In this document: positions 1-6,103 of the stretch, in pieces
Layout: each line of letters opens with the position of its first letter
How positions within the stretch are numbered: the first letter of the stretch is position 1
Origin: Bacilli bacterium
Lineage (GTDB): Bacteria; Bacillota_I; Bacilli_A; RFN20; CAG-288
Assembly: GCA_028707375.1 (NCBI GenBank)
Contig: JAQWCB010000009.1
Location: forward strand, 1-13,600
DNA length: 13,600 bases
Direction: 5' to 3'
Made by a program: the position numbers and the translations under genes
Notes under the pieces: generated by a model
The model's database searches: none
The model's input: only the letters and a program-made list of their open reading frames with translations
What the model was told of the DNA's origin: nothing

Positions 1-64
1 ATTCGTGCTTTTCGTGCTTTTTATAACTAAGTTCGTGCTTTTTATTAGTAGTTCGTGCTTTTCA
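1..64. repeat. Short direct repeats (TTCGTGCTTTT), about 20-bp phased, cut by the window edge
   Basis: Four copies of TTCGTGCTTTT begin at 2, 11, 31 and 51. The last three are exactly 20 bp apart and the first two overlap. Two of them extend to GTTCGTGCTTTT. The period is not a multiple of three, so this is not a coding repeat. It may continue to the left of the window. Read on the minus strand the unit is AAAAGCACGAA. The arrangement resembles an iteron or operator array upstream of a gene beyond the edge, but no function can be assigned from this sequence alone. Confidence 0.6.
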
Positions 65-97
65 CAAATAAAGGTTAACAAAAAATAGCAAACTAAA

Positions 98-155
98 AAG
101 GGCTACCTTACCTGAATTTAAGCAAAATAAGCCTAAAACAAGCAAAATAGCCCTT
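98..155. repeat. Inverted repeat AAGGGCTA/TAGCCCTT enclosing a 20-bp-spaced direct repeat
   Basis: AAGGGCTA at 98-105 is perfectly complementary to TAGCCCTT at 148-155, with a 42-base loop. Inside it, AAGCAAAATA occurs at 120-129 and again at 140-149, again 20 bp apart. On the minus strand the stem is followed by a short T run, so it could act as a weak secondary terminator behind the tRNA transcript, but the loop is long. The rest of bases 1-162 shows no ORF or RNA that I recognise. Confidence 0.35.
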
Positions 156-162
156 AAAAATG

Positions 163-194
163 AAAAAAGGACTGATATTTTTTGTATCAATCCT
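163..194 (-). terminator. Rho-independent terminator behind the degenerate tRNA-Leu
   Basis: On the minus strand AGGATTGATA (194-185) pairs with TATCAGTCCT (177-168) with one mismatch and a 7-base loop, followed directly by TTTTTT (168-163). It lies 12 bases beyond the CCA end of the tRNA-like gene at 207-293. Confidence 0.75.
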
Positions 195-206
195 GTTGTT
201 TCAATA

Positions 207-293
207 TGGTGCATGTGGATGGAATTGAACCCTCATAAACTCACATTCGGTAGATTTTGAGTCTGCTGCGTCTACCAGCTTCGCCACGATAAC
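207..293 (-). tRNA. Degenerate tRNA-Leu(CAA) copy, probable tRNA pseudogene
   Basis: This 87-nt minus-strand element aligns over its full length with the intact tRNA-Leu at 591-677. It keeps the D arm, anticodon loop CTCAAAA (anticodon CAA), a long variable arm pairing through wobbles, TTCAATT in the T loop and an encoded CCA. The acceptor stem has collapsed: 5' GTTATCG opposite 3' CACATGC leaves only two Watson-Crick pairs and one wobble out of seven. There is also a C-A mismatch in the anticodon stem and a G-A mismatch in the T stem. No convincing promoter is visible to its right, although a terminator follows it. A decayed tandem duplicate is the simplest reading. A tRNA-like RNA with another role cannot be excluded. 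Confidence 0.8.
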
Positions 294-545
294 TTGTATG
301 AGGTTTTATCACTTTTCATCAGTGTTCCACTACTGTTTTTTAGGAGTTAAATTCTTTTTAGTGATTTTGAATCAAAATGAACCGATTAAAACATATCCAA
401 ATTTTCTGAATTTCCTATTTTTTGACTTATTTAATGTAAATTCGAACATACTCTTAGTTTTTTGAGCAAAACTATATTATTTTTACTTAATTCTGTCTAC
501 TCAACGAATTTTTAATCAATTCTTAGAAGTAATCGTTGTTGACAT
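294..545. other. AT-rich spacer between the two tRNA-Leu genes
   Basis: There is no ORF or recognisable RNA here. The one regular element is a perfect palindrome, ATTTTGA-A-TCAAAAT, at 364-378, which could be a protein site or chance in such AT-rich DNA. No good sigma-A promoter for the degenerate tRNA is visible in the bases just upstream of it on the minus strand (294-345). Confidence 0.5.
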
Positions 546-571
546 AAAAAAAGTGATACGAATCGCATCAC
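546..571 (-). terminator. Rho-independent terminator of the intact tRNA-Leu
   Basis: On the minus strand GTGATGCG (571-564) pairs with CGTATCAC (560-553), including one G-T pair, around a 3-base loop. A run of seven T follows (552-546). It begins about 20 bases after the tRNA CCA end, so the two tRNA genes appear to be transcribed separately. Confidence 0.85.
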
Positions 572-590
572 ATTATTCATTGATTTATGA

Positions 591-677
591 TGGTGCCCGC
601 GGACAGAATCGAACTGTCATGGAATCACTTCCGAAGGATTTTGAGTCCTTTGCGTCTACCAGTTTCACCACGCGGGC
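591..677 (-). tRNA. tRNA-Leu (anticodon CAA)
   Basis: This is a complete class II tRNA of 87 nt with encoded CCA. The acceptor stem GCCCGCG/CGCGGGC is perfect, the anticodon stem AAGGA/TCCTT holds the loop CTCAAAA (anticodon CAA, reading UUG), the variable arm is GGAA-GTGA-TTCC, and the T arm GACAG-TTCGATT-CTGTC is intact. The leucine identity rests on the anticodon, the long variable arm and discriminator A73. It has its own candidate promoter (695-723) and terminator (546-571). Confidence 0.97.
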
Positions 678-694
678 GGCAAATCATCTTATAT

Positions 695-723
695 ATATTA
701 ACAATTATGATTACTAAATACAA
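695..723 (-). promoter_or_regulatory. Sigma-A promoter for tRNA-Leu
   Basis: Reading the minus strand, TTGTAT (723-718), a 17-base spacer and TAATAT (700-695) lie 17 bases before the first base of the mature tRNA. The spacing and position fit a housekeeping promoter with a short 5' leader removed by RNase P. Confidence 0.55.
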
Positions 724-770
724 TAAGAGTTTACCTTTAAATTATTTATTAATTTAAGTTTAATCTATGG

Positions 771-799
771 TTAATATATAATAAATTTGCTATTATACT
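771..799 (+). promoter_or_regulatory. Candidate sigma-A promoter for the cmk-der-gpsA operon
   Basis: TTAATA (771-776), 17 bases, then TATACT (794-799) match the housekeeping consensus in 4 and 5 of 6 positions. The expected start near 806 leaves a short leader carrying the ribosome site GGGAGAAGG (811-819) ahead of the ATG at 825. Confidence 0.5.
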
Positions 800-824
800 T
801 AATGTTGATTGGGAGAAGGAAATT

Positions 825-1229
825 ATGTCTAAGAAAGATACGAGAGTGATGATTTACTCTGAATTGCGTGACAAGATAGACAAGATGGATACACTTTCTT
901 TTGACGACCCTGATCGCGACAAGAAATATGGTCTAAATGGTGAAAAGGCTGTTCTGCCCGTACATCATGAGGAGGCTATGTCGAGTCAAGAGTTGAAGAC
1001 AGGACATATTAAGAAGAATACTCTTTCTATATCTATCGATGAATTGATCAAACAAAATGATGATTATACGATGGCGTTGGAGAAAAAAGAGTTAAACAAG
1101 AAGTATAAGAATATGAAAAAAGAACAGCACAAAGCGCGGAATAAAAAGTTAGCTTTTTATCTTGGAATAGCTGGAGCTGTCATCGTTATTGCTGCGGCAA
1201 TTATTATATGTGTGATTTTATCTAGATAA
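825..1229 (+). CDS. Small tail-anchored membrane protein of unknown function
   Basis: I do not recognise a family for this 134-residue protein. It is very polar and charged over residues 1-108, with a lysine-rich, probably helical stretch at about 85-108. It ends in a single hydrophobic segment at about 109-133 followed only by Ser-Arg. There is no signal peptide. That layout predicts a cytoplasmic protein anchored by its C-terminus in the membrane. A good ribosome site (GGGAGAAGG, 5 bases before the ATG) and its own promoter support the start. It is the first gene of the operon, with cmk only 12 bases downstream, but the neighbours (CMP kinase, ribosome GTPase, glycerol-3-phosphate dehydrogenase) do not point to one role. 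Expression is likely; function is open. Confidence 0.8.
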   Translation: MSKKDTRVMIYSELRDKIDKMDTLSFDDPDRDKKYGLNGEKAVLPVHHEEAMSSQELKTGHIKKNTLSISIDELIKQNDDYTMALEKKELNKKYKNMKKEQHKARNKKLAFYLGIAGAVIVIAAAIIICVILSR

Positions 1230-1241
1230 GGGGAGTATATT

Positions 1242-1913
1242 ATGAGTTTTTCAGTTGCAATAGATGGCCCGGCGGCCTCAGGAAAATCAACTATCGCCAA
1301 AGAATTGGCGAATGGTATGGGATTGGTGCATATTGATACAGGAGCGATGTATCGCGCCATTACTTACCTCTGTTTAAAAAGAGGTATCGATTGTCAAAAT
1401 ATTCCACAAGTCAATGCTCTTTTACCCGAGATTAATATTGAACTAACTTTGGATGAAAAAGTTTTTATTAATGGTGAAGATGTGACAACAGCCATTCGCA
1501 GCAGCGAAGTTTCAGATAATGTTTCCTATATTGCGGCGATTAAAGAAGTACGTCTTTTTTTAGTCGATTTGCAACGCGAGATGACAAAGAATTTATCGAT
1601 AGTTATGGATGGACGCGATATTGGAACTTATGTTCTTCCCCAAGCAGAAATTAAAATATTCATGATTGCTTCAGTTGAAAAACGTGCGATGCGTCGATAT
1701 TTAGAAAATCAAAAGATGGGAAGAACTGGAAATTACGAGGAAATTCTATCCAATTTAAAAAAACGTGATTACATTGATTCTCATCGAGATTTTGCTCCCT
1801 TAAAGCCAGCCGAGGATTCAATCATTTTGGATACTTCGGATCTTTCAATTCCTGAAGTGGTCACAGCCTGTAAGAAAATTATTTCTAACAAGTTGGGAAA
1901 AGAGATCGTTTGA
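1242..1913 (+). CDS. cmk: Cytidylate kinase
   Basis: This enzyme phosphorylates CMP and dCMP with ATP in the cytoplasm, feeding CTP and dCTP pools. The 223-residue length is normal. Visible motifs are the P-loop GPAASGKST (9-17), the nucleotide-monophosphate site IDTGAMYR (31-38) and the strongly conserved VMDGRDIGT (121-129), followed by the arginine-rich lid region near 148-175. The ribosome site GGGGAG (1230-1235) lies 6 bases before the ATG. The stop codon overlaps the der start by one base (TGATG), so the two are probably translationally coupled. The cmk and der-gpsA genes also lie close together in Bacillus subtilis, with several genes between them that are absent here. Confidence 0.97.
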   Translation: MSFSVAIDGPAASGKSTIAKELANGMGLVHIDTGAMYRAITYLCLKRGIDCQNIPQVNALLPEINIELTLDEKVFINGEDVTTAIRSSEVSDNVSYIAAIKEVRLFLVDLQREMTKNLSIVMDGRDIGTYVLPQAEIKIFMIASVEKRAMRRYLENQKMGRTGNYEEILSNLKKRDYIDSHRDFAPLKPAEDSIILDTSDLSIPEVVTACKKIISNKLGKEIV

Positions 1914-3244
1914 TGAATATCGAGGGAAAAGTTGCAATAGTCGGAGCTCCTTCAACTGGAAAGTCAACTATTTTTAATCGTTTTATTCAGGAGCGAAGGT
2001 CAATAGTATCAGAGGAATACGGTATTACTCGCGATCGTTTATATGCAAAATGCGAGTGGCTGAATCATGAATTTATGCTCATTGATACCGGAGGGTTGGA
2101 AATTAAGAACGTTCCTTTCAGCAAAGAGATTCGCGCTCAGGTCGAATTGGCTGTCGATGAAGCGGATGTCATAGTTTTCTTAGTAAATGGTCAGACCGGT
2201 GTTACACCTAACGATCGTGCGGTGGCTAAATATTTGCATCAAGCAGTCGATAAAAAAATAATTTTGGCTTGCAATAAAATTGATAACATAGAAATGAAAA
2301 GCAACATCTATGATTTCTTTTCGCTCGGCTTTGGTGAACCCCTGGCTGTCTCGGGTGTGCACGGCATTGGTATTGGTGATTTATTAGATAAAATTGTCAG
2401 CGTGCTTCCGGCCAAGAAAATTGAAGTTAATGAAGGTGAAAAAACTTTTTGTTTCATCGGACGTCCCAATGTTGGTAAATCAAGTCTAACTAATGCTATT
2501 TTGGGTGAGTCTCGAGTAATTGTCTCCAATATTCCTGGTACAACGCGAGATTCGATTGACACTCCTTTTGTTCGTGGAGGAAATAAATATGTTTGCGTCG
2601 ATACGGCCGGGCTAAAAAAGCGGGGGAAAATATACGAAGCCATTGATAAATATGCTGCTATGCGAGCCTTTGATGCGGTCATGCGCGCTGAGGTTGTCGT
2701 ATTGGTAATTGATGGATCACAAGGCGTGATTGAACAGGATCGACACGTTGTATCGATTGCGACGGAAAATGATAAACCGGTTATTATTGTTGTCAATAAG
2801 TGGGATTTACATTCGCACGAGCAGGATGCTCAAAAGAAATTTGAAGAAGAATTGAGAACTTATTTTAAATTCTTAGATTATTCACCGGTTATTTTTACTT
2901 CAGCCTTAAAAAAGCCGAATCTAAATTTATTGTTTAAATACATTGATAAATGTTATGAAGATTTTAATACTAGAGTGCAAACATCAATCTTGAATCAGGT
3001 GCTATTGGATGCACAAATCATGAATGAAGCTCCAGACTTTAATGGAGGGAGAGTTAAAATTAACTATGCTTCCCAGGTTAAGGCATGTCCTCCCACTTTT
3101 GTTCTATTTGTTAACAATCCAAAATTTATGCATTTTTCATATGAAAGATATTTAGATAATGTGATTCGCAAGACTTTTCATCTTGAGAATACTCCGCTTA
3201 AGATTCTTTGCCGAAAGAAATCTAAAGGTGGCGCTAAATTATGA
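1913..3244 (+). CDS. der: Ribosome-associated GTPase Der (EngA)
   Basis: Der carries two consecutive GTPase domains and a KH-like C-terminal domain, and acts in maturation of the 50S ribosomal subunit. Domain 1 has G1 GAPSTGKST (11-19), DTGGL (58-62) and NKID (121-124). Domain 2 has GRPNVGKSS (183-191), PGTTRD (208-213), DTAGLKK (230-236) and NKWD (295-298). The KH-like domain fills about 350-443. I start it at the ATG of the TGATG overlap with cmk rather than at the TTG three bases earlier. At 443 residues it is full length. The first P-loop is divergent (GAPST in place of the usual GRPNV), while the second is canonical. It overlaps gpsA by 4 bp. Confidence 0.97.
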   Translation: MNIEGKVAIVGAPSTGKSTIFNRFIQERRSIVSEEYGITRDRLYAKCEWLNHEFMLIDTGGLEIKNVPFSKEIRAQVELAVDEADVIVFLVNGQTGVTPNDRAVAKYLHQAVDKKIILACNKIDNIEMKSNIYDFFSLGFGEPLAVSGVHGIGIGDLLDKIVSVLPAKKIEVNEGEKTFCFIGRPNVGKSSLTNAILGESRVIVSNIPGTTRDSIDTPFVRGGNKYVCVDTAGLKKRGKIYEAIDKYAAMRAFDAVMRAEVVVLVIDGSQGVIEQDRHVVSIATENDKPVIIVVNKWDLHSHEQDAQKKFEEELRTYFKFLDYSPVIFTSALKKPNLNLLFKYIDKCYEDFNTRVQTSILNQVLLDAQIMNEAPDFNGGRVKINYASQVKACPPTFVLFVNNPKFMHFSYERYLDNVIRKTFHLENTPLKILCRKKSKGGAKL

Positions 3245-4242
3245 TTTTTAGCGTTATTGGCGCCGGATCCTGGGGAACGAGTTTGGCAGAAATTTTAGCT
3301 GAAAATAATTTTGATGTTACGCTTTATGCCCGGTCTGAGCAGGTTTGTGATGAAATTAATAATAATCATAGCAATAATAAGTACTTTCCTTTTGAGATTG
3401 ATCTCGATAAAAAAGTTAAGGCGACTAGCAATTTAAATCAAGCAGTGAGCCAGGCTGACGCAATTGTTCTTTCTGTTCCTTCTGCCCAATATCGAAACGT
3501 TCTGACTGAAATAGTTAAATACTTACAACACAAGGTAATAATTGTTAGTACAGCAAAGGGCTTTGATCCTGAGACTAGCGAGCGCCTTTCCGAAGTTATC
3601 AAGGAAATTGTTCCTAAAGAAAAAATTAAGGCTTCAATGAGTCTTATCGGACCTTCGCACGCAGAAGAGGTTATCCAAAAACTTTTTACTTGTGTCAGTG
3701 TTGTCGGATCGGATGAAAAACAATTAAAAATTATTCAACAGGCTTTTTCAAACAACTATTTTCGCGTGTATACCAATACTGATGAGGTTGGAGCAGAATA
3801 TGCTGCCGCTTTAAAAAATGTCATTGCTATCGCCAGCGGAATTATGACCGGATTGGGGTATGGAGTTAATACGCGCGCCGCACTTATAACCCGGGGATTA
3901 GCCGAAATGACTCGCTTTGGAATGGCTATGGGTGGAAAGATGGAAACATATTTAGGCCTATCCGGTTTAGGAGACTTAATGGTTACGTGCACATCAAAAT
4001 TTTCTCGTAATTTTCAAGCGGGTTTAAAAATAGGTCATGATGATTCTGCACAAGACTTTTTAATTCACAATAATAAGACAGTTGAAGGTGTAAAAACAGC
4101 CCGGGTAATGCATGACAAAGCACTTCAGGCTCACATCGAAATGCCCATCACTGATGCGGTTTATGCGGTCCTCTTTTTGGATGAAAAACCTTCAAATGTC
4201 GCAAAAACCCTTATAAATAGGGCGTTAAAGCCAGAATTTTAA
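3241..4242 (+). CDS. gpsA: Glycerol-3-phosphate dehydrogenase [NAD(P)+]
   Basis: It reduces dihydroxyacetone phosphate to sn-glycerol 3-phosphate, the backbone for phospholipids, so it supplies the pathway in which PgsA (10832-11449) also acts. The N-terminal Rossmann motif GAGSWGTS (7-14), STAKG (103-107), GPSHAEE (137-143), catalytic Lys192 in AALKNVIA, and GLSGLGDL (239-246) are all visible. The 333-residue length is normal. The start overlaps the der stop (ATGA), indicating coupled translation at the end of this operon. No clear terminator follows it: the downstream bases contain only weak AT-rich inverted repeats, so some readthrough toward the HU gene is possible. Confidence 0.97.
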   Translation: MIFSVIGAGSWGTSLAEILAENNFDVTLYARSEQVCDEINNNHSNNKYFPFEIDLDKKVKATSNLNQAVSQADAIVLSVPSAQYRNVLTEIVKYLQHKVIIVSTAKGFDPETSERLSEVIKEIVPKEKIKASMSLIGPSHAEEVIQKLFTCVSVVGSDEKQLKIIQQAFSNNYFRVYTNTDEVGAEYAAALKNVIAIASGIMTGLGYGVNTRAALITRGLAEMTRFGMAMGGKMETYLGLSGLGDLMVTCTSKFSRNFQAGLKIGHDDSAQDFLIHNNKTVEGVKTARVMHDKALQAHIEMPITDAVYAVLFLDEKPSNVAKTLINRALKPEF

Positions 4243-4252
4243 AAAAATAGCG

Positions 4253-4351
4253 AATAATATATTAATAGTTGCAATATACAAAACGCCCTTAAAATGTGAC
4301 ATATGATTATTTTTGATAGCGTTTTCAAAATAAGAAAATAATATATTAATA
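4253..4351. repeat. Pair of exact 15-bp repeats upstream of the HU gene
   Basis: AATAATATATTAATA occurs at 4253-4267 and at 4337-4351, 84 bp apart. Each contains the 10-bp palindrome TAATATATTA. A shorter relative (AATAATATATTA) lies after recA at 13001-13012. The second copy ends just before the HU -35 hexamer. Between them AAAACGC (4280-4286) and GCGTTTT (4319-4325) form an inverted repeat. In AT-rich DNA some of this may be chance, but the exact duplication next to a promoter is worth recording. Confidence 0.4.
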
Positions 4352-4356
4352 TGGCT

Positions 4357-4385
4357 TTGACAAATGAATAACAGTATGATAAATT
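4357..4385 (+). promoter_or_regulatory. Sigma-A promoter of the HU gene
   Basis: A perfect -35 TTGACA (4357-4362), a 17-base spacer and -10 TAAATT (4380-4385) preceded by an extended -10 TGA (4377-4379) lie 24 bases before the HU ATG. A strong ribosome site AAAGGAG follows, as expected for an abundant protein. Confidence 0.8.
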
Positions 4386-4409
4386 TGAATTATCAAAGGA
4401 GATATTCAT

Positions 4410-4682
4410 ATGAATGTTATAGAGTTATCTGAAGTAGTTGCTGACGAAGCAAAAATTACTAAAACTGAAGCCAATGAAGTCGTTCGTGTTGTATTTGCCA
4501 AACTTGGAGATGCATTAGCCGAAGGCGAAGAAGTTAAGATTGCTGGATTTGGTACTTTTAAAGTCAAGGAAAGAGCAGCTCGTAAAGGTCTCAATCCTTC
4601 CACTGGTGAACCCATTGAAATCGCCGCAACTAAGGTTGTTGGTTTCAAACCCGCCAAACATCTTAAAGAATGTGTAAAATAA
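4410..4682 (+). CDS. hup: DNA-binding protein HU
   Basis: HU is a small histone-like dimer that bends and compacts DNA and assists replication and recombination. The 90-residue length is exactly typical. The conserved signature is visible: GFGTFKVKERAARKG (about 47-61), then NPSTGEPIEI on the DNA-intercalating arm with its conserved proline, and FKPAKHLKECV at the C-terminus. It stands alone as a transcription unit, with a strong promoter (TTGACA, 17 bases, TAAATT), AAAGGAG before the ATG and a strong terminator at 4701-4724. In Bacillus subtilis hbs also lies a short way downstream of der-gpsA. The spoIVA and yphE/yphF genes found between them there are absent here. Confidence 0.97.
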   Translation: MNVIELSEVVADEAKITKTEANEVVRVVFAKLGDALAEGEEVKIAGFGTFKVKERAARKGLNPSTGEPIEIAATKVVGFKPAKHLKECVK

Positions 4683-4700
4683 TTTAATTTTAGATTTTAA

Positions 4701-4724
4701 AAACTGGGGAAACCCAGTTTTTTT
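4701..4724 (+). terminator. Rho-independent terminator after HU
   Basis: AAACTGGG (4701-4708) pairs perfectly with CCCAGTTT (4713-4720) around a GAAA tetraloop, and the T run extends through 4724. It separates HU from the following nucleotidyltransferase gene. Confidence 0.93.
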
Positions 4725-4759
4725 ATGGAAAAAAATAATTGAGATGATAAACTAAATGT

Positions 4760-5428
4760 ATGAAAGAGATTATTGATCAAATATTCAATTTGCTCAGTGA
4801 AAAAATAGGAGCAAAGTATCAAATATATCTAGTTGGGGGTTCAACCCGCGATTTTCTTTTAAATAGGAAATTTGATGATTTTGATTTTGCAACCGATGCT
4901 CCCTTTGATTATTTGATTGAAGTATTTCCACATGTGAAAAGTTCTTTTCCTAAATATGGCATCGTGAATATAGAATATAAGCAATATCATATTACCTTAG
5001 CGCTTATGCGCGAAGAGAAGATGTATATAGACAAGCGGCATCCTACTATTATCAATTTTATTGATAATCCAATTGATGATGCGAGGCGAAGAGACTACAC
5101 GATAAATGCAATATATATAGATCAAGCTGGACATATTATTGATCCATTTATGGGGCAAGACGATTTAAAGAAAAGAATCATTCGTATGATAGGTGATATT
5201 CCTTCGCGCATAAACGAAGATCCCATTCGCATTATCAGAGCATTCCGTTTTGAAGATCAACTTGGGTTCAATTTGGAACCACATCTAGAAAAATATTGTC
5301 GCCAGAATATCTGGCGCATCAATCAAATCAACCCATACAAGCTGAGATTGGAATATGCTAAATGTTCTCGAGCGGTTTATTTTAAGATTCAAAACCTTTT
5401 AACCACATCGCAAAGAATGATAAAATAG
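4760..5428 (+). CDS. cca: Short CCA-adding-enzyme-like nucleotidyltransferase (head and neck only)
   Basis: This is a class II nucleotidyltransferase of the tRNA CCA-adding/poly(A) polymerase family. Motif A is LVGGSTRD (24-31) with metal-binding acidic residues in DDFDFATD (39-46); motif B is RRRDYTINAI (109-118); the DPFMGQDDLKKRIIRMIGD segment (128-146) follows; and motif D is EDPIRIIRAFRF (153-164). The protein stops at 222 residues, whereas bacterial CCA enzymes are roughly 370-450, so the body and tail that hold the tRNA are missing. No remnant lies downstream, because dnaD starts 21 bases later. It may be a trimmed CCA repair enzyme, a poly(A)-type tailing enzyme or a relic. The cca-dnaD-nth order matches Bacillus. 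The ribosome site is weak (GAGATGAT). Confidence 0.82.
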   Translation: MKEIIDQIFNLLSEKIGAKYQIYLVGGSTRDFLLNRKFDDFDFATDAPFDYLIEVFPHVKSSFPKYGIVNIEYKQYHITLALMREEKMYIDKRHPTIINFIDNPIDDARRRDYTINAIYIDQAGHIIDPFMGQDDLKKRIIRMIGDIPSRINEDPIRIIRAFRFEDQLGFNLEPHLEKYCRQNIWRINQINPYKLRLEYAKCSRAVYFKIQNLLTTSQRMIK

Positions 5429-5449
5429 ACATCAAAGAGAGAGATAAAT

Positions 5450-6103
5450 ATGGATTTAAATTATTTAGACTTAGATTGGCGCAGATTGCTTGTCAAGCAT
5501 TATAAGTATTATGGAATTGATGAGAGAGGATTGACGGTTATACTGTGTATTTCTGATATCCTTTCTGAAGCTGATATTTTGGTTACAGCCGATGATTTGG
5601 TAAGCTATATGACATTAGCCAAAGCGGAAATAGATGAGGTGTTAGTTAATTTGATGGATAAGGGTATCATTGAATATGTCAATAAAAACGGCAAAACGAT
5701 GACTTCACTTCACCCCTTATATCATAGAATTGTCTCTGATTTAACTAAGGACATTGTGATTGAATCTAAAGATCACAATAAGAGTAAAGTGAATAAAGTA
5801 GTAAAGAACTTGTATAGTTTTTTTGAAGATGAAATGGGGCGAACAATTACAGGCCGGGAAATTGACCGAATTGCAGCGCTCATTCGTTCCGGCGCTGATG
5901 AAAGAATGATCAAAGAGGCTGTGGCGCGACTCAAAGCTAAAAATAGGCCAGTGTCAATTGCGGCGGTGGATAAAATTGTCCTTTCCCTTCAGAAAAGTTC
6001 AGATATTTCCGAGGAGGGATTTTCCTCGCGCAAGGATAATTATCGCGAAGGATCAAAAGAAACTTTGGATATTCTTTCTAAACCTTGGGTACCTAAAGAA
6101 TAA
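5450..6103 (+). CDS. dnaD: DnaD-like primosomal protein
   Basis: DnaD acts with DnaB and DnaI in loading the replicative helicase at origins and at restarted forks in Firmicutes. The 217-residue protein has the expected N-terminal winged-helix region (about 1-100, including a helix-turn-helix-like stretch around 45-75). Its C-terminal DnaD domain is at about 122-183: LYSFFEDEMGRTITGREID, then an amphipathic stretch ending RPVSIAAVDKIVLSL. The identification also rests on synteny, since it is followed directly by nth as in Bacillus. GAGAGAG before the ATG serves as ribosome site. Its stop overlaps the nth start by one base (TAATG). The typical YxxxIxxxW-type C-terminal tail is not evident. Confidence 0.9.
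   Translation: MDLNYLDLDWRRLLVKHYKYYGIDERGLTVILCISDILSEADILVTADDLVSYMTLAKAEIDEVLVNLMDKGIIEYVNKNGKTMTSLHPLYHRIVSDLTKDIVIESKDHNKSKVNKVVKNLYSFFEDEMGRTITGREIDRIAALIRSGADERMIKEAVARLKAKNRPVSIAAVDKIVLSLQKSSDISEEGFSSRKDNYREGSKETLDILSKPWVPKE

Noticed and set aside
1..64. CRISPR array
   Set aside because: The repeats are only 11-12 bp with about 8-9 bp between them, there is no dyad-bearing 28-36 bp repeat, and no cas gene is present.
294..545. Hidden small gene or riboswitch between the tRNA genes
   Set aside because: No ORF with a ribosome site and no recognisable aptamer elements; only one short AT-rich palindrome is visible.
2308..2796. 162-codon minus-strand ORF inside der
   Set aside because: It is a shadow of the strongly conserved Der GTPase domains and has no recognisable protein features.
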